A stretch of 64,000 nucleotides of DNA from Oscheius dolichura (GCA_932521035.1 OW051496.1:6200001-6264000), one strand, 5' to 3'; positions 32,886-47,001 are shown, numbered from the stretch's first letter. Numbers and translations: made by a program. The notes: a model not told the origin generated them from the letters alone.

Positions 32886-35800
32886 TTATAAATCCTTAGT
32901 AAAGTAATACTCGCCTTTACCATCTAATAATCGGGTGTCTTACTCCCCCAAAGGGTGAGACAAATGAGTTTCTAGAGATTACGGAGACTCACGATAGCAG
33001 ACGACGTAGGAGACGACAGCCCTCCTTTTCATTCCCTCCGTTAGTTCCACGAATGTTCTTTCCAAGACATCGTCCGTTTTGGCTAGAGGGTTCCTACTGT
33101 GTGTGGCCATGAGATAGCCACCTTTGTGGGACTGCTGCAAGAGGAATAGTGTACAGGCAATGGGATGAGACCTACGTTGAAGAAGTACTGTCGGTACTTT
33201 CTGAAGACACCGATGGCCAGATTGAGGCCGATGTCTTTAGTATTGACGTTGGAATATTCGTTATCCTTTTTCGACTTCCCCGAGAGATGGCAGCCGGAGA
33301 ACAGCTCGGCCTCCGGGCTACACGACAGCTTTAGCGAGTTGATGATCTCCTAAATAGATTGATATGCCAAATTCTACAAGTTTATCTCACCAGAATCTCC
33401 TTGGAGTAGCACTCATACTCTTCCTTAATTTCCGCCTCAAGAGCCGCCATCCCTTTCGGGTCCCTCCTCCGGTACTGTCGCATCAGCTCCTCCATTATTG
33501 GATTGACCTAGGAAGTACAACTTTTAATGGTTTCCCGATGGTGTTACCTTGATGTGAAGACTCGTATTCTTGGCCGAGGAGATGAAGAGAAGCTGGCGAT
33601 TCAGTCGGTTCAATATTCCATTGAGGCGCAGACTCCTGTAGGTTGCTCCGTTCTGTGGAACCGCCTTGAAATCCGGACGTCTGTTGGGGAACTCCGCTGG
33701 CAGTACAGTTCCATTGATCAATGTAATCCACTTTTTGCTACGAGTGAGCGGGCCGGAGATTATTCCACTCTTGGGCATGTCCAGGGAAAGACAGGCCATC
33801 TTGGCCAGCTTGTGGGAGATGTCCGTGTGGAGGCCGTGCTCGTCCGACTTGACCAGGTGGGCAGTCGAAACCATCCCAGTGCTGTTGTTCTGGGCACAGT
33901 GCAGGTAGGTCTCAACGCGTCGCTCCTGCTTCGTCCTGCCGAACTGTCGTGTTACGGGCTTCCCGGCGGTGTAGTCCATCGGCTCCTCGTTTGAGTGTGG
34001 CATGATGTCCTCCAGAAGGCAGGCTCCGTACTCGTCTCCGTCCAGATCCGAGCCGGAGAGCATGTCGAAGAGAGGACGAACTCCGTTCTTCGAGAAGACT
34101 AACTTGTTCACCTGCCCGTTGTATTCCGGCCGGTTGACACAGTTCACTACACGGACGTCTCCCGGATGTCCCAAGGGATTCTTCCACAACAGTACCTTTC
34201 CTGCAAAAATATTTGTTGGTAGATGAGACAAGTGCCTACCTTTCCAGACAACTGATGGAGAAGCCGGACCGGGGTACTTGTAGTTCACATTGACCGTAGT
34301 CTCAATGTAGACCTCGTCTTCTTCGAGCAGGCCGATGTCGTCCGGAGCACCGTGGAGAGATCGGGCGATGGCCGGGTCCAAGGGAATGCTGTTCTTGTCG
34401 ATGGCCAGGTCTAGATTGTGGTTGTGGGAGAAGACCGAAGCACCCACCGATGGCCCTTTTGGCACTACAGGCGAATAGGTTGGCGAAGAAGGGCTCCTGG
34501 CAGAGGTAGAAGCCTTTCTTCTCACTCAGGTCATCGAGGTCGACGAAGAAGGGCAGCTTCTAAATGAAACTTCATGCTCTGCTCAACGCTTCCCGCATAC
34601 CTTCAAATATGCCCTGAATGCCCCTTCCTCGACACTGGCCTCGGCCAAGTCCTTGAAGTTCTTCTCATTTAGGTCTAGGATGGTCTCCCGGATCCTCTCC
34701 TGGCCCGCCCCCTGTCTCTCCGTGTTCTAAAGACGAGTTAACGACGAACAGAATGCAATGCTACCTGGTCGACAATATTGATGAAGCTAGCACAGAAATT
34801 GGCCGTTTGTGGGCCGGTGAACTTAATAATTTGAAGGGGTAGGCTTAAGTCGCTGCCGTAGTCGTACCTAAACACATCGCGGTTCCTTGTCCAGTTCTCT
34901 CACTTACTTTTTCTGTGATTGACGGAACATGATCCTCCTTCCCTTCATTGTACGATCTACAAACAGCATTCCTTTGAAACACAGGAATCTAAATTGGAAG
35001 CCCTCGGGGACGCAGGGCCAGATCCTTATGGCATGGGAGATCTCTTCCATGAGATCCAAACTGATCCTCCCGGCTCCATCGGTCTTACAGAAGCCGACGA
35101 GGGGCTTGTCCTTTTCTATGTCCCACATGTCTCGCTCGATGGGGATAGGGCATTCCTAGAAGTCGTGTTGTCTCTTATTCTACCCCGCTTCACTCACCAT
35201 CGACTGACTGGTGCATTGTCCTTCCCTGGCCAGGTTCTTGTGGGGATTTTCGTCCATGTATTTTCCCAAGATATCACGCAGCTCGTCGTGATCTCTTGAG
35301 TCCATCAGGAACATTCCCAGTTCGGTCATCTGCGAGGAGGACGACGCGAAGAAGCTGTATCGGACTCCTAAACATCCACCCTCTATATTTGCCATACTCC
35401 TTCCTCACCAAGTATTTCGACGCCTCTCATCATGATCCCCCTTATCATGTCCCGCAGCTCCTCACATATGAACGGTTCCCCGTTATTGTCCGTATTCTTC
35501 AGTGTCCATCTCAATTTTTCTCCATCTTCCGTTCTCAAGGTGGCCCGAATCATAGCCCGTTTTCCTCTACGTCGGAGGTACCGAGAGACGAGATTCCCGT
35601 TATGGAGCTCGGGCAACTTGAAGTGGATACCCGATGGAGTGATCTCGATCTGAAGGCCCACTATTAAAACGAAAGCTAGGAGCCGAACCATCTCGGCATT
35701 TTCATAATGTTGTTCCGGTTCCAAGACACGTCCGTATGGCAGGTGCCCCTCTCTTTGCATTTCACGGAATTGGAAGTAGATATCGAGCAAGGATGCCGGC

Positions 35801-37672
35801 CTGCTGGTCCGCTCCAAACACAGAATCATCGCCTCGAGGAGGGCGACGCAGTTCTTAAAGGATATGTTTGACCATTTAACAGTAAGTATCTCACTTTAAA
35901 ATGTTCTTGAGCATTGGTGATCATTGTTTGATAGAAGTCTACGTATGTGTTTCGCTCGGAGAGGAGTTGATTCTTGGTCGAGATGTTCCTGAAACCTCGT
36001 CTTCCCAGTTCTCCGATTCACTTACATTCCGGCCAGGGCCTTCATCCGTAGGGTCAGGATTACCTTCTCTTCTTCGTTGTCCACATTCTGGAAAGAAAAA
36101 CTGTGAAAGCACTTCAACAGATACTTGCCCTATTCAAATAGCTTAGGTATTCCGGGTCGTTGAATGGTTCTGTCCCCGCCGGCATCCAATGCAAAAAGGG
36201 CCTGTCCTCCGCCAACATAAGCACAATTTGGTTCTAAAGCATTACAATGGTTGGCTGCCAACTCCTCCTACCTCGAACATCGCAAAGACGACGTCGGCCT
36301 TGGTGGTATGATGGAGCCTTGAGAGGAGTTTGTAGCACTTGCTCTTCGAGATGTTCATGTCCAGCTCAATGTGCCGGCAGTCACTGAGTATCCCCGCAGC
36401 TGGGTGCTCGTCGTGCCGTTGGCCTCTATCCAACGTATTGGTAAGTTTGTCCGGGAGAGCGTAAGCTTTTTCTCGACGGTATCGATCTAGGCTCTAAAAC
36501 TCGTCTGATTGAAAACAGAAACAGAAACAAGCTCACCCTTAGTTTATGGACCGGAACCCGTTTCCTCTTGAAGGTGACCGGGTGCTCCACCTCGAGAATA
36601 ATCTGGATCCTTCCATCGGACAGCCACGGTGCGACCGTTACATTCCGGATGCAGTTGAGGTCAATCTGAAGACGGCTCTTTATTCTGTTCCAGAGGCAGA
36701 CGAACCTGGACAAGGCCGAACGAGAGCAGGTCTGTTTTGTTCGTCGTGTTCCAGCAGTGGATGTTCAGAGACTTTTGAGCGAAGTGAAAATGCGCCTCGA
36801 AGTGGTTCCTACAGGCGTCTGTGAGACTGTTGTTGCTCTCCATGTAAGACACCTAAAGACGTTTCGATGAGACAAATCACTGCGGCCTACTGTCCAGTGG
36901 GTCAGGAAATCTCCATCGGCAGTTCGCGAGCAGAAATTCACAGCATTGAGCGGAGCAGCCATGGAGACGCTGAAAAAGTTGGCTCTATGACAGTGTCCAT
37001 CGGTGGCCACTCACCTCAATTCCGTGCTGAACAGCTTGTCATCGTCCAAGATCAGGCGAGGACGGCTCTGTATGGCGAGCAGTGTGCGGACGGCGTCCCA
37101 AACGAGAGTTTCTGGCTCTTTTCGCCATCCGACCTGGATGGACATATCCTTGTATGGATACACACCCGCCTCAGCACGAGTTGTGGTGTACTCCATCTCA
37201 AATACTGGAGCCATTAAACTCTAAATTGGCATTGTATCCAGCTACAAGAGTGCCCTACCTCCTTTATCTCATTGACCACTAGCTGTTCTCTCCCAATTGG
37301 CACATGTACCCTTAGATTGAAAAATTTCAGCTGCGACGATTCGATGGCAGGAACTTGAGTGAGATCCAACTCTGAAATTAAGTTCGAAACATTCCTCGGT
37401 CGATCTCACTCATTGGTCGAGTCGAAGAGGCCGACGACAAGGAACTGTTACTCTTCGGAACGGTTTGGCTAGATTCGAGACTAGGTTCTTCTTCGATTTC
37501 ACGACCAAGAAACGGATGATTGGATCGTGCTGGGTTTGCTGAAAGTATATAATACTTTTTGAAAGGGAAATAGCCTACTAGATGGGATGGAAACGGTCCC
37601 GAGATGGGAGCTCCTTCGATGGAAGTGGGGACGGCCGCAGTCCGGGTCATTGAAACCATTATTCGAAATCAT
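32886..37672 (-). CDS. RNA-dependent RNA polymerase 1 (EGO-1/RRF-1 type), C-terminally short
   Basis: Cellular RdRP that copies target RNA to make secondary small RNAs in nematodes. The ATG at 37672 (MISNNGFNDPDCGRPH) follows a TTTTCAG acceptor; early exons join in phase through TNPARSNHPFLGREIEEE and KLDLTQVPAIE. Family blocks run in order: LHNGNLVSRYLRRRGKRAMI, LGMFLMDSRDH, LAREGQCTSQSM, FCKTDGAGRISLDLMEE, RFLCFKGMLFVD, and the catalytic SGSDLDGDEYGA (codons at about 34029-34063), with all three aspartates of DxDGD. After the catalytic block come NSTGMVSTAHLVKSDEHG and about 250 further residues ending HGKGEYYFTKDL. The downstream neighbour RdRP has a longer C-terminal region, so this one seems shortened. 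An alternative, shorter end at 32940 exists but needs a 21-nt intron. Confidence 0.85.
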
Positions 37673-38580
37673 TTTGTTGAAATTAAAGCTGGTTAGCGCT
37701 TCTGATATTACCCTGAAAAGTAAAGATAGAATAAAGAAGAATAAGGGAAGGCGGTATGGAAGAGGGAGAGAGAGGTGAAGGTGGGATACGGTGGGATACA
37801 GCTGGATTGGATCGATAGTCAAAGGAGGATAAATTTGGTCGGTGAGAAGTTGACGGAGGATTAGAGGGACAACAGATTACACGGATTATATTACACAATA
37901 ACAACAGAGGGGGGCCGGCCGGAGCGAGGCCCCTGCCCGAGACAGTACCAACCGAAGAGAGCTGACGGAGGAGAAGGAATGCCCTAGATGGCAGGAGACA
38001 GGCTGATAGCGGAGTAAATAAAGGGTCAGTCCCTGGTGATAAGCCAAAAAAGGACTGTCATTCACGATTATTTCGTAATTCCTGTACTTTTATGTTGGGT
38101 GAGACGGCTTTTTCTTCCAAATAAACCGTCGAAACAGGATATTAGCAGCCACAGGTGGTAGATGTTATCAGAAAGGAAAGGGAAGGAAAAGGAGGAGAGG
38201 GGGAAAATGTAGAGGAAGAATGATATGCTGAAAAAGGAGGAGTGATTGGCAGCTCGAGTAAATAGAGGCCTGATCAACACAGAGTACAGAGCAGTACGGA
38301 AATAGCAGTACGGAAATAGAGAGGAGAAATTGGGAACGGAGAAATAGGAGAGACTGATAAGGGAGGATGAGGAAATCGGGATACGGTAATACGGTAAATA
38401 AGACGGTGAGAAAAGTATGGTAGAGTGAAACAACTCTTTTCGAATAAGGAGACCCAATACGACGTGTTTATTTCAACAACAGGGAGGGGAACACGGGGGG
38501 CGACTGTCCTCTTGCATGCGAAGAAGACGAACAAAGCAACCCAATCACGAACACCGTCTGGTTAGGGGCTGGTGTCCCCA
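37673..38580. other. Spacer between the two RdRP genes
   Basis: About 900 bp. Purine-rich on the plus strand with low-complexity GGAGA/GGAAA runs around 38160-38350. No supported gene. It contains the promoter or outron of RdRP 1 and the 3' UTR of RdRP 2. Confidence 0.45.
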
Positions 38581-41500
38581 TTATTGGGGTGTCATAATAC
38601 TTTTGTTGACCTCCGCTGCCATCCGCTGGTCGACATCATGGCATTTCTTGATACTTTTCGGGAGGGGCAGCTGGACAAGACAGCGCAGCTTCTCCTCCGA
38701 GTTGGAGTTTCCCCGGAAGAGGACCGTCACAAAAGCTGAAACGGAAACGGCTCACTGCCATTCGGGAGGGAACTCACTCTTGCGCCTGGGGTGTTTTCTC
38801 TTCAAGGTAAGCGACTCGAGCCCGGTTTTTACGAGCAGCGTCTCACGAACTATCCCAAGGTCAACGCTTACTGTAACCGAAGAAGTCGATGTAACCAGTA
38901 AAACGAAACCTGGCAACTCGATGGTCAGCACCTCCTTCTCTGTGTGTTCCAGGTGAACAGGGAGGCCAACGAGTTCGTCGAACCTCTGGTAGATACTCAT
39001 CGTCAGGAAACTCTTCCGGGCAGCCTAAATCAAGGGGACTGCGCATTGTTATATTCAACACGGACCTCATAGACGCTATCCCAGTCCAGCTCTGTACTAT
39101 ACTGCTTTGCTTTTCCCAGTTCGATGATCTTCCTCGTGGCTAATCTGTCCATTATCTTCGCAAGAGCCCATCCGACATTGATCTCTTCTTTGCCCTCGAC
39201 ACTACCATTAAACTGAAACTTTTCCTATTTTCTCTATTTTATCAACTCACCGCATCCATAATTGTCTCGCCACGGCCCATCTTTTCCCCCGAACAGGCCA
39301 GCATGACAAGAAATAGGAAGTTATCTTCCGGAAATGAAGGAGTTATGAGACCGCAGTTAGTGGCCCATCTCTTGAGAATGTAGAGAATAATACGGGCAGA
39401 ATCTGTAATTCGCAATGAGTCCAACTTCCTCAGTTCTAAACATACTGTCATATCTCCTAAGCAGTTTGCTCAGATACGGCCCGATAAACGACGACTTTAG
39501 GGCGTCTAGGAATCTGTTTAGACTGTCTGAACTGCCCTCCATCGAGGCCAGCACCGTCCGCTCCAATTCCTAAACAACTTGTATCCACTGGCCTCTGTCT
39601 ATCTCACGTCATGGAAACTCTCCTTCTCCACGGCCAGACTCGGGTTAGTGGCCATGAGTCTGTCCTGGGCCTTGGCTAAAACATCACTGGCCAGCCAGCC
39701 GAACACCAGGAATTTCTCCCCAATTCTGATGGCTCTCTCTAGAAGATGGCTTTCTCTCCCTATGAATGTTCCCCTTACCGTAACACAGTTTATAGTAGAG
39801 GACAGCCTTCAGAACCAGCTGGTTGCTGAGGCTCTTGACCCTCCGCTTCGTCACATCCATGCTCTCGTAGTCGTACCTGTCGTCCATCTTCCCTAGATAC
39901 TCCGTCTGCCCGAACCAGCCACCCTCAAATTCCTAAAATCCGATGTGTTTTATGCGATCCAAAAGGAATACCGCGAAGAAGTTCTCCCTGTGTCCTTTAA
40001 AGAGTTCCACCGCCATCCTCTGGATGATGTTGACCGTAGTAAAATTGGAGCCGTCGTCCTCCTCCCGCTCGCACAGCTTGTTTACCATCTGGAGGATACA
40101 GTTCGAGAAGACCTCGGCTTCGGTCGCGATGCCGTAATTGTCTAGGAGTCCCTGAACCATCTTATAGCTCTGACGAGGGGAGCGGCACCTTCTCCAGGGC
40201 GAGGAACTTGTTCAACTCCAGTTGGACTTTGTCTTGCATTTCCGCCAGTTGGGCCGAAGGCACCTTCTTCGAATAGATGTTGTATAGGGCGTCGAATACC
40301 GTACTCGTCTGAAGAGGGATATATGGTGCCTGCCTACTGGGTACCTTGAGAGCCGTCTCGCTCTCCTTTGTGTTGATCAGTGAGGAGAGTTGTCTGTTGC
40401 TCCTGTGTAGAATGCCGTTCATCCTGTGGCTCGCGTAGGTCGGCCCGTTCTCCTCCTTCCTTTTGAAATCCGCCTTTCTGCTGCTCCTCTCGGGCGGGAT
40501 CTCCTTACCCTGTCCATTTTTCGACGGCGCAGGAGTCAGATCAGCCGGAGGCACCCCAGACTTCGCAAAGTCCAGGGCCTGGCAGGTTTTCCTGATCAAA
40601 TTCTTGCTCACCTAAAGCCCATACAACAGAAAAAGGATTGAGGTTACCTCCGAGTTGATCCCGTACATATCCGAGGCGTCCATCTGGGCGTCGGCGAACA
40701 TCCCTATCTTGTTCTTCTGAAAGTAGTCCAAGATGTGCTCGATCTTCCTCCTCTCCTCGCTCAGATCCTTCCACGACGGATTCGGCTCCAGTTTATCGTC
40801 AGCCACAAAGTCGAATGCCTCTTCGTTTCTATCGAGAAGAAGCTCGGCATCGCAGACGACAGTGTACTCATCCCCGTCGAGGTCGCTGCCGGCCATCTCG
40901 TCCGGATGAGGCCGTGGCCCATGGTTGGGGAAGACGATCACGTCGTGGTATCTCTCGGCCAGTTCGGGAATGTTGACGGCGTCGAAGACGCGGACATCTC
41001 CAGCAGCAAGGCAGGGGTTCTTCGTTACGGTCACCTTTCCCTCCAGGATCACCCGCTGCTTCTTCCAAGCGGGATGTCTGCTATTTAGCGACTTGCTCCA
41101 CTGGACGAAGACCTCTCCCGGTTCCAGAAGCCCTAGCAGAGTTTCTTTGTCTCAATTCCGCTCACCTGTCTCATCCACGACGCCGAACAACGAGCGGCCC
41201 AAATCAGGAGGCATTGGAAGGGAGATCTTGTTGATCTGCTGGTCTGTAAAATACTTATCCATCACTACAAAGTGGCACTCACGGAGCTTTTGCTTGACGT
41301 AGGCTATCACAAGACTCCTGAAGTAGGGTTCCTGGCTGAGGACGAAGCCTTTCGTCTCGTCGAGGTAATCGACGTCCATCAGGTAGGGTAGCTCCTAGAC
41401 GCGCTACTTTACACTTTTCCCAGCCAATGCTCACCTTCAGAACACCGCGAAACGTTTTCTCGTCAGTCAAAGCATAGGCGAGTGACTTGAACATCTCCTC

Positions 41501-44466
41501 GTACAAATCCAGAAACCGGTTGAGTATCCTCGCGTGGGTGTCCTCGTCGGTGGCATTCTGGCAGAGGATATTGATGAAGGGCCGACTGAGATTTGTGGGC
41601 TGGGGCATTGCCGGCTTGACCACCTCGAGGTAGCCTTCCTTCCGACCTCCGAATCTGAACAACCAGTAAAAAGGATAATGAGATCCAGGGAGTACTTGCA
41701 CTGGGAGTCACGGAATACGAGTTGGCGTCCGTCAAGCTCCGGGTTGACGGCGAGCATTCCTTTAAAGCCCAGGAAGCGGAACTACAACAGGAGACATCAG
41801 AGAGCACGAGGAAAACAAACCTGGATGGCACAGGGGACAGTGCCCATCTTGAGTTCCTTTGAAATGGCCTCCATCAACGCGGGACTGATCATCCCGCAGC
41901 CGTCGCTGAAACAGTACGGCTCGCCCTTCTTGTTCTGTCCTCCTTCGTAATCCGGAGTCATGCTCCACATCTTCCTCGTTATCACCATCGAGTATCTCTG
42001 AGAATGAGGTGAGTCTCCATCGAACCCTCTGACCCACCATGCTCTGTGTCAAGTTCTGCCCTTCCCTCGCCAGTCTCTTGTACATATTGGGGATGTTGTC
42101 GAACTTTCCCAAACGACTCCACACATTGTTGATCAAGCGATCGTCCATGAAGTACATGCCCATCTCCCGTTGTTGAGAGCCCGACGAGCCGAAGAATTTG
42201 AATGTTCTCTCTAAGAAGACGGTAGAAGAGGAGGATAGACGAGCTCACCATAAATGGCTATTCCTTTCTCCATTCTATCGGCCACGATCTCGCGAAACCT
42301 CTTCTCTCCGTGGTTTTGATATCTCAGATGGCAGCCGTCGTCCTCCCTCACAATTATCCGCAGCATTCTCGTGTTGTCACCTATCTTGCGGGATACGGTA
42401 TTACCCATATGAATTTCCGGGCATTTGAACAGGACACGTGTCGGGGTCAGAACTACCTGAATCGGATTTGTCTATCCTTCACGGACACCGTGCCTTACCA
42501 GTCCGATCCTCTCGAAGTGCATGTTGGTCAGTCGCTCGTCGTGAGGAAGAATAGAGAGGTCTCCTTTCCGGGCAGAGCAGTAGAAGTCGTTCAAAATATC
42601 CATGACCGGCTTATGCTTCTTTCTCATATTCAGGAATCGAACCAGTGCTTCCAGTACTTGAGTACACATCTGAAAGGCTGTTGCAAGGGTAGAGGACGGC
42701 ACTAACCGAGAAGTCCTCCTCTGCGATCCTTATGACTTTGTGGATAAAATTGAAGTGGTCGTTCTCCTTGAAGGCTATCTGATCTTTCACGATGGCTCCC
42801 CTAAAGAGAGAAGGTGGCTCAATTTAACAGGACCTACATAGAGTACAGACACATAAGCAGATAGGTCAGCTGGAATCGGCGAGACATATTCTCCTCTTTC
42901 GGGAATGCCTAAAGAAGGGTCGACAGTGGGTGAAGTCTCACCTTATTGAGCTCGACCCCGTAGAACGAGTTATCATTTAACTGATCCTGGCCGCCGACAT
43001 TCATTCCTTTCTTTATTAAAATCTCAGTTGACTGAAATTGTCTTCATCTCGGGTGCCACGGGAAATCTACCTTTATCTGTCCGATTTCGACGGGGATGTG
43101 TGTCCGAGCTGTAAACCTCGATAAAAGGAGGTACAGCTGCGACGAGGATATATCCATCAACGTTAATTTTATAAACTTGTTCTCTGCCAGTACGCCCTTG
43201 TCGGGGTTCTCGAAGCCGTCCCTCCCACGGTATATCATCTCATACCTATGAAACGGCTCCACTAATTGCCCACCCTGAAGGCTCTCGTTCTCAATGTTAA
43301 GTATGCCATACCCTAAGTGGTACCTCGTGCGTCCATTTACATATGGCTGCCGGGTAGGCCAGCTCCAGGAAGAGGGCCGTCGGCTCGCTGTTCTTGACGC
43401 ACACGATGAGACGTTGTACCTGGGTTTTGTCGACCTAAACAATAGCTAGGTGACAAGATGTTGGCCACAGACCGAGAGGGTGTAGTGCTCTAAACAGGGT
43501 TTAGCGTTTGGTCTACGCTGGTTAAACTGGTAATTCCAGATGTCAACCGAGCAGATGCGCTTCTCGTCGAAGAAAAACCTCGCCTTGAATTGGTCTTTCA
43601 TCCACTTCTTATAGAAATGATCCTTCTCGTTTTTATAATTGACCTGGATGGTTATATTATAGGATAAGGACCAAGGAGTACCGTCCAATGGGCCACGAAA
43701 TCCTGGTTCGGGAGGAGAGTCCCAAAATCGACCGACCTAATCGGGAAGTTCATCTGATTTCTAAAATTTGTCCATCTTTACAGTGATTTGTCCCCTTACA
43801 GTAGTCTTTTATGGAAGAAGTTTTCCTCCGTAAATTTAAAGAAAAATGGATGGTTCTTATTGTCGCCGAGTCTATATGGGTACTGTGCGACGCCGATGAT
43901 TACCTCAAAGATATCTAGCGGTGTGCCGCAGAACTAAACGTCGAATACTGGAAGAGCAAGCACTTCCTACCTTTAAAGTGTATATGAATTGATCTATACA
44001 TCCGCTCTCGGTGAACAGGAGACTCTCCTTCCCGTTGCAGTTGATACGCTGCAATTTCTCGACAATCTCCTGTCCTATGGGAGGCGCCATGCCGGCTGGC
44101 ATTGGTATTTCCAGCTTAATGGTGAATTGCCTCGGAGGGGTATTGCTCATGTCCTAAAGCCATTCAGTATCAACCCCTTTATTTCCCCTTACCGTCTCCA
44201 ACACAACCAATGCTGTCTGCAGTTCGTTCTCTATGTCGCCGTCAGGGTTGATCTCCTCGCCGGCCGCCTCCATCCCACCCTGATCGCTCACAGTGAGGGA
44301 TGTGTTTGGCGGCGGCCGTCTTTGAAACCCTTGGTCGCTATGAATGTGCGCGCTTCTTCGTTGAGGGCCCCCTTGAGGAGTTCTCCTTACTCCCTCTAAA
44401 CAGTCTCTCCCTTCCTCCTCTAAAATGACCCACCATCTTCCTGGGGTACTTGGCTTTGTCGTCCAT
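38581..44466 (-). CDS. RNA-dependent RNA polymerase 2 (EGO-1/RRF-1 type)
   Basis: Same family and strand as RdRP 1. The proposed start at 44466 (MDDKAKYPRKM) leads through one 36-nt intron into an Arg/Pro/Gln-rich N-terminus and GGMEAAGEEINPDGDIEN. Later blocks: MGNTVSRKIGDNTRMLRII, LGKFDNIPNMYKRLAREGQN, FSDGCGMISPALMEAI, FRFLGFKGMLAVNPELDGRQ, and the catalytic MAGSDLDGDEYTVV (codons at about 40860-40900) with the DxDGD triad intact, then NKIGMFADAQMDASDMYG. A long C-terminal region of several hundred residues follows, ending KSIMTPQ at TAA 38581-38583. About 30 exons with introns mainly 40-50 nt. In C. elegans ego-1 and rrf-1 are also neighbours; whether this pair is orthologous or a separate duplication cannot be told by eye. 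Confidence 0.85.
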
Positions 44467-45865
44467 TACGGCTATATTCCGTAGTCATCTCTGGAGAGAA
44501 GACAGTCCGTTGCTCGAGAGACGGTGGATAGATGAGGTGCGTATCCAACGATACGAGGCGCGGATGCCCTGGAAAGGAATACTACGAGGCCGTCTCCCGG
44601 GGAGAATACCTAATATATAGGGGGATGTAGCTGGATGGAAGAGTGGCACAAACGGCTGTGCCGGTAGTCCAGGGCTTATTGCTAAAGAAGAATTGAGATA
44701 TGGTCAGGAGGGTAACTAACGACTACTGATGACGGTCCCAAGAAGCGGGGTAGCTTGCCCGGATCTGGAAAAAGACTAGCATTAGGGAGGTAGATCATGC
44801 CGTTCTCCCGGTGTAAACCCAAAAAACAAGCAAAAACAAAGTGCAAGGGATAGATAACAAGCAACGAGACTCAACCCTGAGAGCTGGTGGGCATAATGAA
44901 AGTGTTGGAGGTATACGATATGCTGAGGAGGATGTCCCCAGTAGTAGCTGAACACCCTCGTCTGGGAACGGGAGGCCGATTCACCTGGGAAGAGGAAAAA
45001 AAGCAACGGGAGACGGGTACATCTCGGGGGTTCGAATGGGGATGCGGTACGGTTTAGGCAGATAAGGGTCCGGTGAGAAAATCAACTGGATGTTTCATAA
45101 GCGGTCCGGAGATTAGATAGCCTCATGAGGGCCACGCCTGGAAAACATCGCCCTATCCTGGTCAGGGCAACTGGCTAAATACTGAAAACTCTCTTGTGTG
45201 TCTTTTGTATGGTCCATGCAAAATAAATAAAGGAAGTGTGACAGGGTTCAATTAGTTGCGAAAACAACCGATTCCCATGCTCAATACACGGGGCGGCGGT
45301 CTTTGTCCACGGCGCGAACAGCTGGCCACCCGTGAGCAGAGGTCACTTGACACCGCCAGAAGAACACAGAAACACTGTGATCCCCATTTTTTGGAAAAGA
45401 TGTTAATTTGGTTTTAAATATTTTATGTCATAATAAATTAAAGAAAAGGATAATTATAACGCAATAACTGTTTGTTCTGCGTCTATTTCATCATCCTAGT
45501 CTATTATGTGATTCTTTTCTATTAATCGATCTTATTAACCTCTTATGGTATTTCCCTGTGTTTAATTCTCAAGATAAAAAGAGCAAATGTAGTTATTGTG
45601 TCGTTAAAGTTTAGCACACGTCGAATAATGCCTGCGCTTGGCTACGGGGAGGGACTCGAACATTCCAGCGATATGGCAGAGCAGAAATACCACTTTCGGT
45701 GGAGAACAAGGAGAGGTCACGGCGGGGATCACATCACGGAGAGGGCTAATTGACTTTCACATCATCTGATAATCATATCCGGTGATTAACAGGCCGAGAG
45801 GTGTCACTTCTACCCATTGTTTGTCCGAGGATGACTCAGGGAGATCTTTGTCAAATATTTATGGT
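44467..45865. other. Intergenic region
   Basis: About 1.4 kb without a supported gene. 45380-45620 is an AT-rich island inside the GC-rich half. A T-loop-like string on the minus strand near 45650 is not part of a tRNA (see rejected items). Confidence 0.5.
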
Positions 45866-47001
45866 CTAGAGAATATAACTCGAGTCCCAGCAGACTTTCC
45901 TCGTCTTGCCGTTGTTCAGCAGCAGTTCGATGTCTTCCTGGGATATTTTCACGTCCAGGGCGGCGAGGTTATCTTTGATGTGCGCAGGGTTGGTACTTCT
46001 CGGGAGGACACTTATACCCTGGAAGGGATAGCATGATCAGGGGGCTGACCGGTACCTGGGAAAGAGACCAAGCGAGCAGAAACACCGCGACACTTCTGAA
46101 ACAACGCGGTCAAAGCGAAATAAGCAAACCTACACTCCGTATTTTTGAGCGAGTGCGGTAATCTGGGGATCGGACGCGAGTTCATGGAAGTGTTCCTCGT
46201 TTCCCAGACTGCTATAGGCCTAAATGGGATGGTCAGCTGGGCGACAGAGAGTTCGCTCCACCTGGAAATGGACCCCGTTTTCCTGACAATATTTCAGGAG
46301 ATCCGTCTGGTGGAAATGGGGATGGTATTCGATTTGATTGACGGCCGGGTGCACTCGACACTCTTTCAACAACAGGGAGAGATGTCGCTCGTCGAAGTTC
46401 GACACTCCGATTGCCCGGATGTCGCCCCTATCTTTCCTATAGGTACAAATGAATCATTTTAAGAGGCTACCGTAGTATTTCTCCATGACGGAATAGCTCT
46501 CGTGGCGAAGAATCGGGTTGTAGGGATAGGTGCCGGGCATCTTGCACACTCCGGGCCAGTGCACCAACAATAAATCTAGATAATCCGTCTGTAGGTCGTC
46601 GAGGCTCCTAAATATCTTTATACAGCTCAGTATCCACCCCAACAGACTGTTCGATGGCCTCCTCCGCGAGTCCTTTCCCATGTGAGATGGGGGTCAATTT
46701 CGAGCAGAGGAAGATGTCCTCCCTGGGGAAATACAAACACCGGAGTCAGTCAGCCTACCGTTTCAGTTTGTATTTGGGTAGCAGCTGGTCCAGTGCCTCG
46801 CCCACAATTTGTTCCGTCCCGTAGAGCTGTGCCGTGTCGATCAGCCGGTAGCCTGCCGCCAGTCCCGCGTCCAGCGTGTCGTACATGACCTTCTCGTCTT
46901 GTATCTCCAAAAGGATCGTGCCCCTGAATATTCTGACCCACCTGGTACGTGCCCATCCCGATCCTTGGCATCTTCTGTGCGACGTATTCCTTGCCTTCCA
47001 T
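45866..47001 (-). CDS. Aldo-keto reductase
   Basis: NADPH-dependent carbonyl reductase with a TIM-barrel fold. Start [20 protein letters not shown] at 47001, giving the usual short N-terminal strand. The catalytic tetrad is complete: Asp and Tyr in [14 protein letters not shown], Lys in IFLCSKL, and His in LLLVHWP. Later landmarks are [40 protein letters not shown] (cofactor phosphate binding) and [15 protein letters not shown] near the end; stop TAG at 45866-45868. Seven or so exons join in phase with introns of 36-50 nt. Length is close to the normal 300-320 residues. The ATG is only 123 bp past the stop of the upstream receptor gene, so the two may be one operon. The substrate is unknown. 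Confidence 0.88.

Noticed and set aside
33524..34525. 333-codon minus-strand frame as a stand-alone gene
   Set aside because: It is part of RdRP 1: it holds the DLDGDEY block and runs through one frame-neutral intron near 34240-34201.
45640..45680. T-loop-like TGTTCGAGTCCC on the minus strand, possible tRNA
   Set aside because: No acceptor stem, D arm or anticodon arm can be drawn around it; it is a chance match.
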